Shown in pieces: positions 1 through 11,216 of a DNA stretch of 64,000 nucleotides; the first letter of the stretch is position 1; each line of letters begins with the position of its first letter. The stretch comes from Molanna angustata. Taxonomy: Eukaryota; Arthropoda; Insecta; Trichoptera; Molannidae. Location of the stretch: positions 17,674,570 through 17,738,569 of the forward strand of contig OY754981.1 of the NCBI GenBank assembly GCA_963576475.1. Direction: 5' to 3'. The translations under genes were made by a program, and so were the position numbers. The notes beneath the pieces are model-generated. The model had not been told where the DNA came from. It saw only the letters and a list, made by a program, of their open reading frames with translations, and ran no database searches.

Positions 1-1357
1 TACGGTTTGCCAAAAATTCATAAGACGGATGTTCCTCTTAGACCCATAGTCAGTTCTGTCGGTTCTCCACTTCAAATGTTATCAAAGTATCTTGCCAACT
101 ACTTACAACCAGATGTAGAATCAGCGGAATCTTTTGTCAAAAATTCGGAACATTTTATACAAATCATTAAAAATCAAAATTAAACAAGGGCGACATCCTT
201 GTCAGTTTTGACGTCGTATCCTTGTTCACCAATATACCCACAGACGAAGCTCTTCAAGCAATAAAAGAAATGAGTGACCCACCGAATGACATAATAACTT
301 TAATAGAACATTGCCTCAATAACACATTTTTCACTTATAATAACGACATGTACAAACAAGTAAAAGGAGCACCAATGGGTCTATCTCTTTCACCGCCAGT
401 CGCTAACATATTTATGACCAAGTTAGAAAGGAAGCTATAGATAGAGCGCGCTTAAAACCAAAGCTATGGATTAGATACGTGGACGATACCTTCGTTATAT
501 GGCCTCACGGTTTGGAGGAACTTAACAAATTTCTTGATTTTCTGAACGATCTCCACAATAACATCAAATTCACAATGGAGATAGAAAACAACGGTGAAAT
601 ACCTTTTCTTGATGTTCTCGTAATCAAAAAAGACGATGGCACTCTCGGCCACACTGTGTACAGAAAATCAACACATACCAACAGATATCTCCACGCATCG
701 TCGAACCATCATCCAGCACAAATCGCCTCTGTAGCAAACACCTTGGTAACACGATCATTAAGGATAGCCGACTCCGAAAACATTCAAAACGAATTAGAGT
801 ATCTTAAAAACGCGCTACGAAATAACGGTTTTTCTAATTTTACGATAAATAATGCAGTAAAAAATCAAACTAATAAAAATTATAATAAAAAAGATACGTC
901 AAATAAAGTAAAGCCACTCTCCATTGCGTTTTTTGCCTTACATAAAAGGCACTACAGACAAAATCAGTCACCTACTTTATAAACATAATATTCGCACCAT
1001 TTTTAGAACAGACAACAAAATTTCATCCTTTTTAAAAAGTCCGAAAGATAAAATACCATTAGAGTCACACGGTATTTACGAAATCCCATGCGGTGATTGC
1101 TCAAAAACTTACATAGGCAGGACAAATCGCAGAATCTCGGCGCGCGTCTCTGAACATCGCGTAGATGTTAAAAACCGGAAACTAACTTCATCTCTTGTAA
1201 TTCACTCATTGACCGAAAATCACTCCATAGACTTTGAAAATTCAAAAGTAGTCGCGAATATTAATAATGAAACATTTAGAATTTACAGGGAAGCAATCGA
1301 AATATATAAAAGAAGCAACAGTATAATGAATAACAGGGACGATAGCATTCGAATCCC
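1..1357 (+). pseudogene. Penelope-like element copy A, 5'-truncated and frameshifted
   Basis: This is the C-terminal half of a Penelope-like reverse transcriptase plus GIY-YIG endonuclease, corresponding to 6023-7379 of copy D. Recognisable parts are the GAPMG segment, the catalytic YVDD box followed by TFVIW, and a GIY-YIG module (GIYEIP...YIGRTN). The reading frame breaks three times, near 180, 428 and 930. As far as I compared them, the breaks are single-base changes in homopolymer runs, and the rest matches copy D. Identity stops after the GAATCCC at 1351-1357; the next ~60 bases before the AT array do not match the other copies. The window edge cuts the 5' part, so true truncation upstream cannot be judged. 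It cannot make the full protein as read. Confidence 0.9.
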
Positions 1358-1416
1358 TGGGAAAAAGAATTTTCTGGGTTAACCCGTGTCAGATAGTCCT
1401 GAGAAGGACTGTTTAA

Positions 1417-1658
<242 letters not shown>

Positions 1659-1749
1659 AAATCTAAGGTTTTCGCGAGTACAAAATATGTTATTATTAAG
1701 TATTTTGGGGATAACCCGCGTCAAATTATGATTCCCGAGAGAATCAGTC

Positions 1750-1782
1750 GTCTGCCGACGTTTCGTCTGAATCTCATCAGAC
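1750..1782 (-). ncRNA. Hammerhead-like ribozyme core, copy B
   Basis: On the minus strand the sequence reads CTGATGAG, then a short spacer, then CGAAACGTC, which is the conserved hammerhead core arrangement. Penelope-like elements are known to carry hammerhead motifs in their terminal regions. Stem II is weak here, and I could not pair a convincing stem III with a cleavage triplet, so it may be degenerate. Confidence 0.4.
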
Positions 1783-1890
1783 ATTTTCTAAAGGCGCCTT
1801 GTTAATAAATTTTCGTCTCGAGGGATAGTGCACGCACGTCCGTTCGAGTCGAAAGCTTACTACCAAGTGAAAGTTTGAAAGGAAGCCGCG

Positions 1891-4326
1891 TCAAGTGTTA
1901 GTGGAGGGGTGGGTTTCCCCAATGACGTCATTATTGCGTTTTGTTTGGCTTCTAGTGACTCTAGTACTTAACGGTATATTGTTTACAGGTGGATTATCAG
2001 TTTTCGGCTTACTAAGAATTTTACTAATGTTTTTAATGTGACTATTGTTTGAAATATCGGTAGTTTGATTACTATGGTTTTTAAAAATGTTGTTTTCAAG
2101 TACACTTGTCCATGCGGTCGGGATTCGAATGCTATCGTCCCTGTTATTCATTATACTGTTGCTTCTTTTATATATTTCGATTGCTTCCCTGTAAATTCTA
2201 AATGTTTCATTATTAATATTCGCGACTACTTTTGAATTTTCAAAGTCTATGGAGTGATTTTCGGTCAATGAGTGAATTACAAGAGATGAAGTTAGTTTCC
2301 GGTTTTTAACATCTACGCGATGTTCAGAGACGCGCGCCGAGATTCTGCGATTTGTCCTGCCTATGTAAGTTTTTGAGCAATCACCGCATGGGATTTCGTA
2401 AATACCGTGTGACTCTAATGGTATTTTATCTTTCGGACTTTTTAAAAAGGATGAAATTTTGTTGTCTGTTCTAAAAATGGTGCGAATATTATGTTTATAA
2501 AGTAGGTGACTGATTTTGTCTGTAGTGCCTTTTATGTAAGGCAAAAACGCAATGGAGAGTGGCTTTACTTTATTTGACGTATCTTTTTTATTATAATTTT
2601 TATTAGTTTGATTTTTTACTGCATTATTTATCGTAAAATTAGAAAAACCGTTATTTCGTAGCGCGTTTTTAAGATACTCTAATTCGTTTTGAATGTTTTC
2701 GGAGTCGGCTATCCTTAATGATCGTGTTACCAAGGTGTTTGCTACAGAGGCGATTTGTGCTGGATGATGGTTCGACGATGCGTGGAGATATCTGTTGGTA
2801 TGTGTTGATTTTCTGTACACAGTGTGGCCGAGAGTGCCATCGTCTTTTTTGATTACGAGAACATCAAGAAAAGGTATTTCACCGTTGTTTTCTATCTCCA
2901 TTGTGAATTTGATGTTATTGTGGAGATCGTTCAGAAAATCAAGAAATTTGTTAAGTTCCTCCAAACCGTGAGGCCATATAACGAAGGTATCGTCCACGTA
3001 TCTAATCCATAGCTTTGGTTTTAAGCGCGCTCTATCTATAGCTTCCTTTTCTAACTTGGTCATAAATATGTTAGCGACTGGCGGTGAAAGAGATAGACCC
3101 ATTGGTGCTCCTTTTACTTGTTTGTACATGTCGTTATTATAAGTGAAAAATGTGTTATTGAGGCAATGTTCTATTAAAGTTATTATGTCATTCGGTGGGT
3201 CACTCATTTCTTTTATTGCTTGAAGAGCTTCGTCTGTGGGTATATTGGTGAACAAGGATACGACGTCAAAACTGACAAGGATGTCGCCCTTGTTTAATTT
3301 TTGATTTTTAATGATTTGTATAAAATGTTCCGAATTTTTGACAAAAGATTCCGCTGATTCTACATCTGGTTGTAAGTAGTTGGCAAGATACTTTGATAAC
3401 ATTTGAAGTGGAGAACCGACAGAACTGACTATGGGTCTAAGAGGAACATCCGTCTTATGAATTTTTGGCAAACCGTATAATTTCGGAAAACGTGACGATT
3501 TTTCTCTAGGTATTAACGACTTTTTTAATTCGGGACTTAATTTGGATGACATAATTTTAGTTTTAGTCGTTTTTTCTAAGTATGTTATAGGATTATTAGG
3601 ATGCAGTTTATAAGCCGGATCGTTTAGCAAATTAGTAATTTTAATGTGATAATCTTCGCTTTTCATGATTACTGTTGCGTTTCCCTTATCTGCCGGAAGA
3701 ATAATTATATCTTTATTTGCGCGTAATTCTTTAAGAGCTCGTATTTCATCGAGAGATATATTTCTTTTCGGCGGAAGCGATTTTCTAAGTATATGGCAAG
3801 TTTCTTGTCGTATAGTTTCGGCTATATTATTTGGTAGTTTACATACGGCTGATTCGATTCCCGTAACAATGTCTTCTTTTGGAATTTTCGGAGGAACAAC
3901 ACCAAAATTAAAACCTTTACTTAGAACCGATATTGTATCGTTATTTAATTTAAGATCGGTGAGATTGTGAATGATTTTATCGGTATTTAAAGACTGTTGG
4001 TATTCTACTTTTTTGATATTATTTTCGATACGCGTGAATTTACTTATTTGGCGGTCGGAGTTTATTTTATTATTCGTTTCAATTCTATTATGAATGAGAT
4101 TATCTAATTCGGACCATATTAATGGATGTAATATATTAGAAAGTTTTAAATGAAGATTTTTAATATCAGTACCAAGTGTATGTAATTGTAAATGAATGTA
4201 ACCGATTTCGTCGCGTATGAGGGAAAAACTAGTATTATAAAGAATTTTTCTCACCGATTTTCTGCTACCGCGTTGTCTCAGTTGAAAACACTTTGGCACT
4301 ACTTTTTTATCACGACATCGACACAA
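1891..4326 (-). CDS. Penelope-like reverse transcriptase/GIY-YIG endonuclease, copy B
   Basis: An 811-codon open frame without internal stops. Motifs in order: the Penelope-type N-terminal segment with LPADKGNATVIM, the LPKIHK motif with PLRPIVSS, the RT segment with DVVSLFTNIP, GAPMGLSLSP, the catalytic YVDDTFVIW, and a C-terminal GIY-YIG domain (GIYEIPCGDC...YIGRTNRR). This RT-then-GIY-YIG order is diagnostic of endonuclease-bearing Penelope-like retroelements, which copy their RNA at a nicked target. The frame opens at a TTG codon at 4326. Upstream in frame come further codons (KLKSKHAKLL...) and then a TAG, with no ATG, so the true start is unknown. The protein appears identical to copy D over the shared length. 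Intact as read; activity is not shown. Confidence 0.93.
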   Translation of the reverse strand: MCRCRDKKVVPKCFQLRQRGSRKSVRKILYNTSFSLIRDEIGYIHLQLHTLGTDIKNLHLKLSNILHPLIWSELDNLIHNRIETNNKINSDRQISKFTRIENNIKKVEYQQSLNTDKIIHNLTDLKLNNDTISVLSKGFNFGVVPPKIPKEDIVTGIESAVCKLPNNIAETIRQETCHILRKSLPPKRNISLDEIRALKELRANKDIIILPADKGNATVIMKSEDYHIKITNLLNDPAYKLHPNNPITYLEKTTKTKIMSSKLSPELKKSLIPREKSSRFPKLYGLPKIHKTDVPLRPIVSSVGSPLQMLSKYLANYLQPDVESAESFVKNSEHFIQIIKNQKLNKGDILVSFDVVSLFTNIPTDEALQAIKEMSDPPNDIITLIEHCLNNTFFTYNNDMYKQVKGAPMGLSLSPPVANIFMTKLEKEAIDRARLKPKLWIRYVDDTFVIWPHGLEELNKFLDFLNDLHNNIKFTMEIENNGEIPFLDVLVIKKDDGTLGHTVYRKSTHTNRYLHASSNHHPAQIASVANTLVTRSLRIADSENIQNELEYLKNALRNNGFSNFTINNAVKNQTNKNYNKKDTSNKVKPLSIAFLPYIKGTTDKISHLLYKHNIRTIFRTDNKISSFLKSPKDKIPLESHGIYEIPCGDCSKTYIGRTNRRISARVSEHRVDVKNRKLTSSLVIHSLTENHSIDFENSKVVANINNETFRIYREAIEIYKRSNSIMNNRDDSIRIPTAWTSVLENNIFKNHSNQTTDISNNSHIKNISKILSKPKTDNPPVNNIPLSTRVTRSQTKRNNDVIGETHPSTNT

Positions 4327-4420
4327 AAAGGTTAGGTCACATAGAAGCTTCGCGTGTTTTGACTTTAATTTTTCAAACTATTTCGTTTCACTGTATATTT
4401 CCTCCCCGTAGAGGTTATTT

Positions 4421-5097
4421 ATGTTAAATCTAAGGTTTTCGCGAGTACAAAATATGTTATTATTAAGTATTTTGGGGATAACCCGCGTCAAATTATGATT
4501 CCCGAGAGAATCAGTCGTCTGCCGACGTTTCGTCTGAATCTCATCAGACATTTTCTAAAGGCGCCTTGTTAATAAATTTTCGTCTCGAGGGATAGTGCAC
4601 GCACGTCCGTTCGAGTCGAAAGCTTACTACCAAGTGAAAGTTTGAAAGGAAGCCGCGTCAAGTGTTAGTGGAGGGGTGGGTTTCCCCAATGACGTCATTA
4701 TTGCGTTTTGTTTGGCTTCTAGTGACTCTAGTACTTAACGGTATATTGTTTACAGGTGGATTATCAGTTTTCGGCTTACTAAGAATTTTACTAATGTTTT
4801 TAATGTGACTATTGTTTGAAATATCGGTAGTTTGATTACTATGGTTTTTAAAAATGTTGTTTTCAAGTACACTTGTCCATGCGGTCGGGATTCGAATGCT
4901 ATCGTCCCTGTTATTCATTATACTGTTGCTTCTTTTATATATTTCGATTGCTTCCCTGTAAATTCTAAATGTTTCATTATTAATATTCGCGACTACTTTT
5001 GAATTTTCAAAGTCTATGGAGTGATTTTCGGTCAATGAGTGAATTACAAGAGATGAAGTTAGTTTCCGGTTTTTAACATCTACGCGATGTTCAGAGT
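4421..5097 (-). pseudogene. Penelope-like element copy C, 5'-truncated
   Basis: The last third of the element on the minus strand: the end of the GIY-YIG domain from SEHRVDVKNRK onward, the C-terminal tail to STNT, and the 3' region with the hammerhead-like core. It begins inside the GIY-YIG motif and lacks the RT domain, so it cannot act alone. Its 3' end joins the 5' end of copy B directly, and its truncated 5' end faces the 5' end of copy D head to head. The junction carries two copies of a 16-base stretch (tacgcgatgttcagag) separated by 8 bases. Confidence 0.92.
4517..4549 (-). ncRNA. Hammerhead-like ribozyme core, copy C
   Basis: Same minus-strand motif as in copy B (CTGATGAG then CGAAACGTC), at the same distance downstream of the ORF end. 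Functional status is unknown for the reasons given at copy B. Confidence 0.4.
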
Positions 5098-7609
5098 TAA
5101 AGAGTACGCGATGTTCAGAGTTATTCAAAAATTAAAGTCAAAACACGCGAAGCTTCTATGTGACCTAACCTTTTTGTGTCGATGTCGTGATAAAAAAGTA
5201 GTGCCAAAGTGTTTTCAACTGAGACAACGCGGTAGCAGAAAATCGGTGAGAAAAATTCTTTATAATACTAGTTTTTCCCTCATACGCGACGAAATCGGTT
5301 ACATTCATTTACAATTACATACACTTGGTACTGATATTAAAAATCTTCATTTAAAACTTTCTAATATATTACATCCATTAATATGGTCCGAATTAGATAA
5401 TCTCATTCATAATAGAATTGAAACGAATAATAAAATAAACTCCGACCGCCAAATAAGTAAATTCACGCGTATCGAAAATAATATCAAAAAAGTAGAATAC
5501 CAACAGTCTTTAAATACCGATAAAATCATTCACAATCTCACCGATCTTAAATTAAATAACGATACAATATCGGTTCTAAGTAAAGGTTTTAATTTTGGTG
5601 TTGTTCCTCCGAAAATTCCAAAAGAAGACATTGTTACGGGAATCGAATCAGCCGTATGTAAACTACCAAATAATATAGCCGAAACTATACGACAAGAAAC
5701 TTGCCATATACTTAGAAAATCGCTTCCGCCGAAAAGAAATATATCTCTCGATGAAATACGAGCTCTTAAAGAATTACGCGCAAATAAAGATATAATTATT
5801 CTTCCGGCAGATAAGGGAAACGCAACAGTAATCATGAAAAGCGAAGATTATCACATTAAAATTACTAATTTGCTAAACGATCCGGCTTATAAACTGCATC
5901 CTAATAATCCTATAACATACTTAGAAAAAACGACTAAAACTAAAATTATGTCATCCAAATTAAGTCCCGAATTAAAAAAGTCGTTAATACCTAGAGAAAA
6001 ATCGTCACGTTTTCCGAAATTATACGGTTTGCCAAAAATTCATAAGACGGATGTTCCTCTTAGACCCATAGTCAGTTCTGTCGGTTCTCCACTTCAAATG
6101 TTATCAAAGTATCTTGCCAACTACTTACAACCAGATGTAGAATCAGCGGAATCTTTTGTCAAAAATTCGGAACATTTTATACAAATCATTAAAAATCAAA
6201 AATTAAACAAGGGCGACATCCTTGTCAGTTTTGACGTCGTATCCTTGTTCACCAATATACCCACAGACGAAGCTCTTCAAGCAATAAAAGAAATGAGTGA
6301 CCCACCGAATGACATAATAACTTTAATAGAACATTGCCTCAATAACACATTTTTCACTTATAATAACGACATGTACAAACAAGTAAAAGGAGCACCAATG
6401 GGTCTATCTCTTTCACCGCCAGTCGCTAACATATTTATGACCAAGTTAGAAAAGGAAGCTATAGATAGAGCGCGCTTAAAACCAAAGCTATGGATTAGAT
6501 ACGTGGACGATACCTTCGTTATATGGCCTCACGGTTTGGAGGAACTTAACAAATTTCTTGATTTTCTGAACGATCTCCACAATAACATCAAATTCACAAT
6601 GGAGATAGAAAACAACGGTGAAATACCTTTTCTTGATGTTCTCGTAATCAAAAAAGACGATGGCACTCTCGGCCACACTGTGTACAGAAAATCAACACAT
6701 ACCAACAGATATCTCCACGCATCGTCGAACCATCATCCAGCACAAATCGCCTCTGTAGCAAACACCTTGGTAACACGATCATTAAGGATAGCCGACTCCG
6801 AAAACATTCAAAACGAATTAGAGTATCTTAAAAACGCGCTACGAAATAACGGTTTTTCTAATTTTACGATAAATAATGCAGTAAAAAATCAAACTAATAA
6901 AAATTATAATAAAAAAGATACGTCAAATAAAGTAAAGCCACTCTCCATTGCGTTTTTGCCTTACATAAAAGGCACTACAGACAAAATCAGTCACCTACTT
7001 TATAAACATAATATTCGCACCATTTTTAGAACAGACAACAAAATTTCATCCTTTTTAAAAAGTCCGAAAGATAAAATACCATTAGAGTCACACGGTATTT
7101 ACGAAATCCCATGCGGTGATTGCTCAAAAACTTACATAGGCAGGACAAATCGCAGAATCTCGGCGCGCGTCTCTGAACATCGCGTAGATGTTAAAAACCG
7201 GAAACTAACTTCATCTCTTGTAATTCACTCATTGACCGAAAATCACTCCATAGACTTTGAAAATTCAAAAGTAGTCGCGAATATTAATAATGAAACATTT
7301 AGAATTTACAGGGAAGCAATCGAAATATATAAAAGAAGCAACAGTATAATGAATAACAGGGACGATAGCATTCGAATCCCGACCGCATGGACAAGTGTAC
7401 TTGAAAACAACATTTTTAAAAACCATAGTAATCAAACTACCGATATTTCAAACAATAGTCACATTAAAAACATTAGTAAAATTCTTAGTAAGCCGAAAAC
7501 TGATAATCCACCTGTAAACAATATACCGTTAAGTACTAGAGTCACTAGAAGCCAAACAAAACGCAATAATGACGTCATTGGGGAAACCCACCCCTCCACT
7601 AACACTTGA
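5087..7609 (+). CDS. Penelope-like reverse transcriptase/GIY-YIG endonuclease, copy D
   Basis: The longest ORF in the window (840 codons). Approximate positions: DKGN motif near residue 244, LPKIHKTDVPLRPIV near 316-330, GAPMGLSLSP near 437, catalytic YVDD near 468, GIY-YIG core from about 683 (GIYEIP) to 700 (YIGRTNRR), then a lysine/serine-rich tail ending STNT. RT copies element RNA; the GIY-YIG nuclease is thought to nick the target. The two in-frame ATGs (5087 and 5111) both lie in sequence of the C/D junction, not in the element's own 5' sequence, which has no early in-frame ATG. The natural start may therefore be non-AUG, spliced, or supplied by an upstream tandem copy. No stop or frameshift is seen. 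Confidence 0.93.
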   Translation: MFRVKEYAMFRVIQKLKSKHAKLLCDLTFLCRCRDKKVVPKCFQLRQRGSRKSVRKILYNTSFSLIRDEIGYIHLQLHTLGTDIKNLHLKLSNILHPLIWSELDNLIHNRIETNNKINSDRQISKFTRIENNIKKVEYQQSLNTDKIIHNLTDLKLNNDTISVLSKGFNFGVVPPKIPKEDIVTGIESAVCKLPNNIAETIRQETCHILRKSLPPKRNISLDEIRALKELRANKDIIILPADKGNATVIMKSEDYHIKITNLLNDPAYKLHPNNPITYLEKTTKTKIMSSKLSPELKKSLIPREKSSRFPKLYGLPKIHKTDVPLRPIVSSVGSPLQMLSKYLANYLQPDVESAESFVKNSEHFIQIIKNQKLNKGDILVSFDVVSLFTNIPTDEALQAIKEMSDPPNDIITLIEHCLNNTFFTYNNDMYKQVKGAPMGLSLSPPVANIFMTKLEKEAIDRARLKPKLWIRYVDDTFVIWPHGLEELNKFLDFLNDLHNNIKFTMEIENNGEIPFLDVLVIKKDDGTLGHTVYRKSTHTNRYLHASSNHHPAQIASVANTLVTRSLRIADSENIQNELEYLKNALRNNGFSNFTINNAVKNQTNKNYNKKDTSNKVKPLSIAFLPYIKGTTDKISHLLYKHNIRTIFRTDNKISSFLKSPKDKIPLESHGIYEIPCGDCSKTYIGRTNRRISARVSEHRVDVKNRKLTSSLVIHSLTENHSIDFENSKVVANINNETFRIYREAIEIYKRSNSIMNNRDDSIRIPTAWTSVLENNIFKNHSNQTTDISNNSHIKNISKILSKPKTDNPPVNNIPLSTRVTRSQTKRNNDVIGETHPSTNT

Positions 7610-9084
<1,475 letters not shown>

Positions 9085-9180
9085 CTCGATTACACAGAGC
9101 GTAAATTTGAAATTTTTTCTTCGTTGGTTTACGTGCAATTTGCCTCCTTTCTCGGCTAAAAGTTCAAGATATTTCACTAC
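9085..9180 (+). repeat. Interspersed repeat copy (family with 54740-54915 and 56815-56955)
   Basis: The stretch with cttcgttggtttacgtgcaa and aaaagttcaagatattt recurs at 54830-54895 and 56900-56950. Family identity is unknown to me. Confidence 0.6.
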
Positions 9181-9316
9181 AACTCTACCGCATTTGTCTG
9201 CGTACTGTGTACGCTTAGCTGATAATAATTACAAAACTTCACGAGATCCCAACTGCCAAAACCGCCATCATACGTTGCCTTTAGCATTTGCACTTTTTAA
9301 TGTGAATTACATACTT

Positions 9317-9478
9317 ACTTACTTCCGATGGCCATACAACTCCGGTAGAGCTTTAGCCTCCTGAACAATAGCTTTCCAAGCCTTCCTGTTACCTGCAGTG
9401 GACTCCTAGTCATCACAAGCATTCAACACGTTCAGATCTCGGGTAACATTGTCCATCACTCTCTGCCTTGGTCTTCCC
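9317..9478 (-). pseudogene. LINE C-terminal tail fragment
   Basis: Read on the minus strand this gives RQRVMDNVTRDLNVLN, then a stop, then RKAWKAIVQEAKALPELYG. That resembles the C-terminal tail of RTE-like LINE reverse transcriptases, where an R-W/D segment is followed by W-R/K-x-x-V. Non-functional scrap. Confidence 0.5.
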
Positions 9479-9624
9479 AGGGGCAGCGCCCTCTGGATTT
9501 GCAGTTTTCGCAGTTATATCTAGAGGAAAACGAACTACGAACAATCCAGAGGGCCTTGCCAGGGGTCTCTTGCCCACAGGAGCAAGAGCAGCAGCGGCAC
9601 TGGGAGCATTCCTGTCTCCAAAGT

Positions 9625-9722
9625 CCATATCACGAAGAGTGAAACTCCAAGTCTATAATAGCCTAATTAAACCAATAATCCTGTATGGTGCTGAGTTCTG
9701 GTGCATGACACTCAAGGACTAA
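9625..9722 (+). pseudogene. LINE reverse transcriptase fragment
   Basis: Encodes SRRVKLQVYNSLIKPIILYG then AEFWCMTLKD and a stop. The pattern K-x-x-(V/I)-Y-x-(S/T)-L-I-(K/R)-P-(I/V)-(I/V)-L-Y-G is the conserved thumb-side segment of LINE reverse transcriptases. It is opposite in orientation to the fragment at 9317-9478, so this is a rearranged remnant. Confidence 0.75.
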
Positions 9723-10590
9723 CAAAGACTTCTAACATTTAATGTGAATTACTTACAATTAATTGAATTCCCAAAATATTACATTTTTGTGTATGAAATT
9801 GATATTTACATGGAAATATTGACGCATAGTGATAGAAAGGACACCAAATTATTTTCTTCTTATCTTTTGATGGTTGTAATACAACAATACAAGTATTTTC
9901 CTATGATATAATTTATTGCCTTACTCTGTGCACTCAAATCCGATCCCAATTTCAAATTTCGTTGAGAACTTATATACCTGTTGCCTGTGTATATTAAAAT
10001 AATCGACTATTACGATTAAAACATACCTACCTATAGCATTAGGTATTCTCCGATACAAAGGTAGGTAGATTCTAATAAAAAAATCGAATTTGGGATCGGA
10101 TTTGCAGTAAAGAATAAGGTCACAGCCAGTTATAAATTTTGCTTTTCAATATTTTTTTTCAAAACGAGTTGTTCCTAAAGAGATATTATTATACTGGGTG
10201 AATCTGCTTTATTTTATATCATATTTATTTAATATGATATAAAATAATAACTCATAGAAACAGAGTTTAGATAAAAATTTAAACAGTACGGTATAGCAAA
10301 TTTATTTATACTGCGATATAATCTCATTTTAATTAATAATTTTAAAACTATAAATTGCCCCGCCAGCAATTTGCCCATGACTGCTTCTATTTTACAAATG
10401 TTACAAATTTGTATAAAAAATTAAAGCTATCGAATTAGAAATTCATTTGCCGGTCTAGTAGTTTAAAATTTTTTGAGTTTGCTGTTTAATAAACTGTTCA
10501 ATTTAATCAAATGTTCAAATCACATATCGTCAATTTCGTGATACTAGTTTTTTAATAAAATTAATGAGGTCATGTCTGGCTGCGTGGTAA
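9723..10590. other. AT-rich intergenic DNA with one hairpin
   Basis: No gene seen. At 10209-10247 there is an inverted repeat with 17-base arms (ttattttatatcatatt) around a 5-base loop. The sequence upstream of the AP-2 alpha gene otherwise shows no recognisable element. Confidence 0.6.
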
Positions 10591-10750
10591 AAAGCCGCTT
10601 GGTGTATGAGCTAATGTGAGCCGCCGCAGTAGTATTCTGTCAATTTTGTCATTGAGGAGTTCATTTTTCACAGATTGATTTAAATGAAATTGACGGTGTA
10701 GTTTAGATCGACCTACCGAACAATTTAAAAGACTGGTTATTGATTATTAG
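10591..10750 (+). promoter_or_regulatory. Putative first (non-coding) exon and promoter area of AP-2 alpha
   Basis: The coding exon at 11217 is preceded by a good 3' splice site (tttcatcatcag), so the 5'UTR is probably spliced. A well-formed donor (ttag|gtaagat) lies at 10751, and the sequence before it is less AT-rich than its surroundings. The transcription start cannot be placed from sequence alone. Confidence 0.35.
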
Positions 10751-11216
10751 GTAAGATATTCCGAGTATTCTTATCGGGTATCTGTCATCGCTGGCAGTGG
10801 ACATTCACAGGGAGCAGGGAGGATCCTTTTCAGATTGAAAGTGTAGTGTAGTCATATTTTATTCGGTGTAGTGATTATTCGTGTTGAATGCCTCTCTATT
10901 TATAGTTTGTTTTGTTTGTACGTAATAATGATGTGGACTTGTAATATTGTAATTACGAATATTAATAATAATAAATGGTCAAATATTACATTAATTCATT
11001 CACGGTTGTCAATGATGTTGGCAAAATTTTACGCTTATCTGTAATAAGTTATAATATACCCGTCTACATTGCACATTATGTAGTGTTTTTGTTGATAAGG
11101 GTTTATAATATTATTTGTAAGATTATTCATGTGGGCGTCATGTCATGTTTAATGTTTCATTTATAAATTACTGAAGTGTGTTAGTGATAATAATAAAATA
11201 TAATTTTCATCATCAG

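Noticed and set aside
2824..3012. Antisense open frames inside the Penelope-like ORF (also 3665-3970, 5530-5835, 6488-6676, 464-652)
   Set aside because: They repeat in every copy and are shadows of the sense coding frame.
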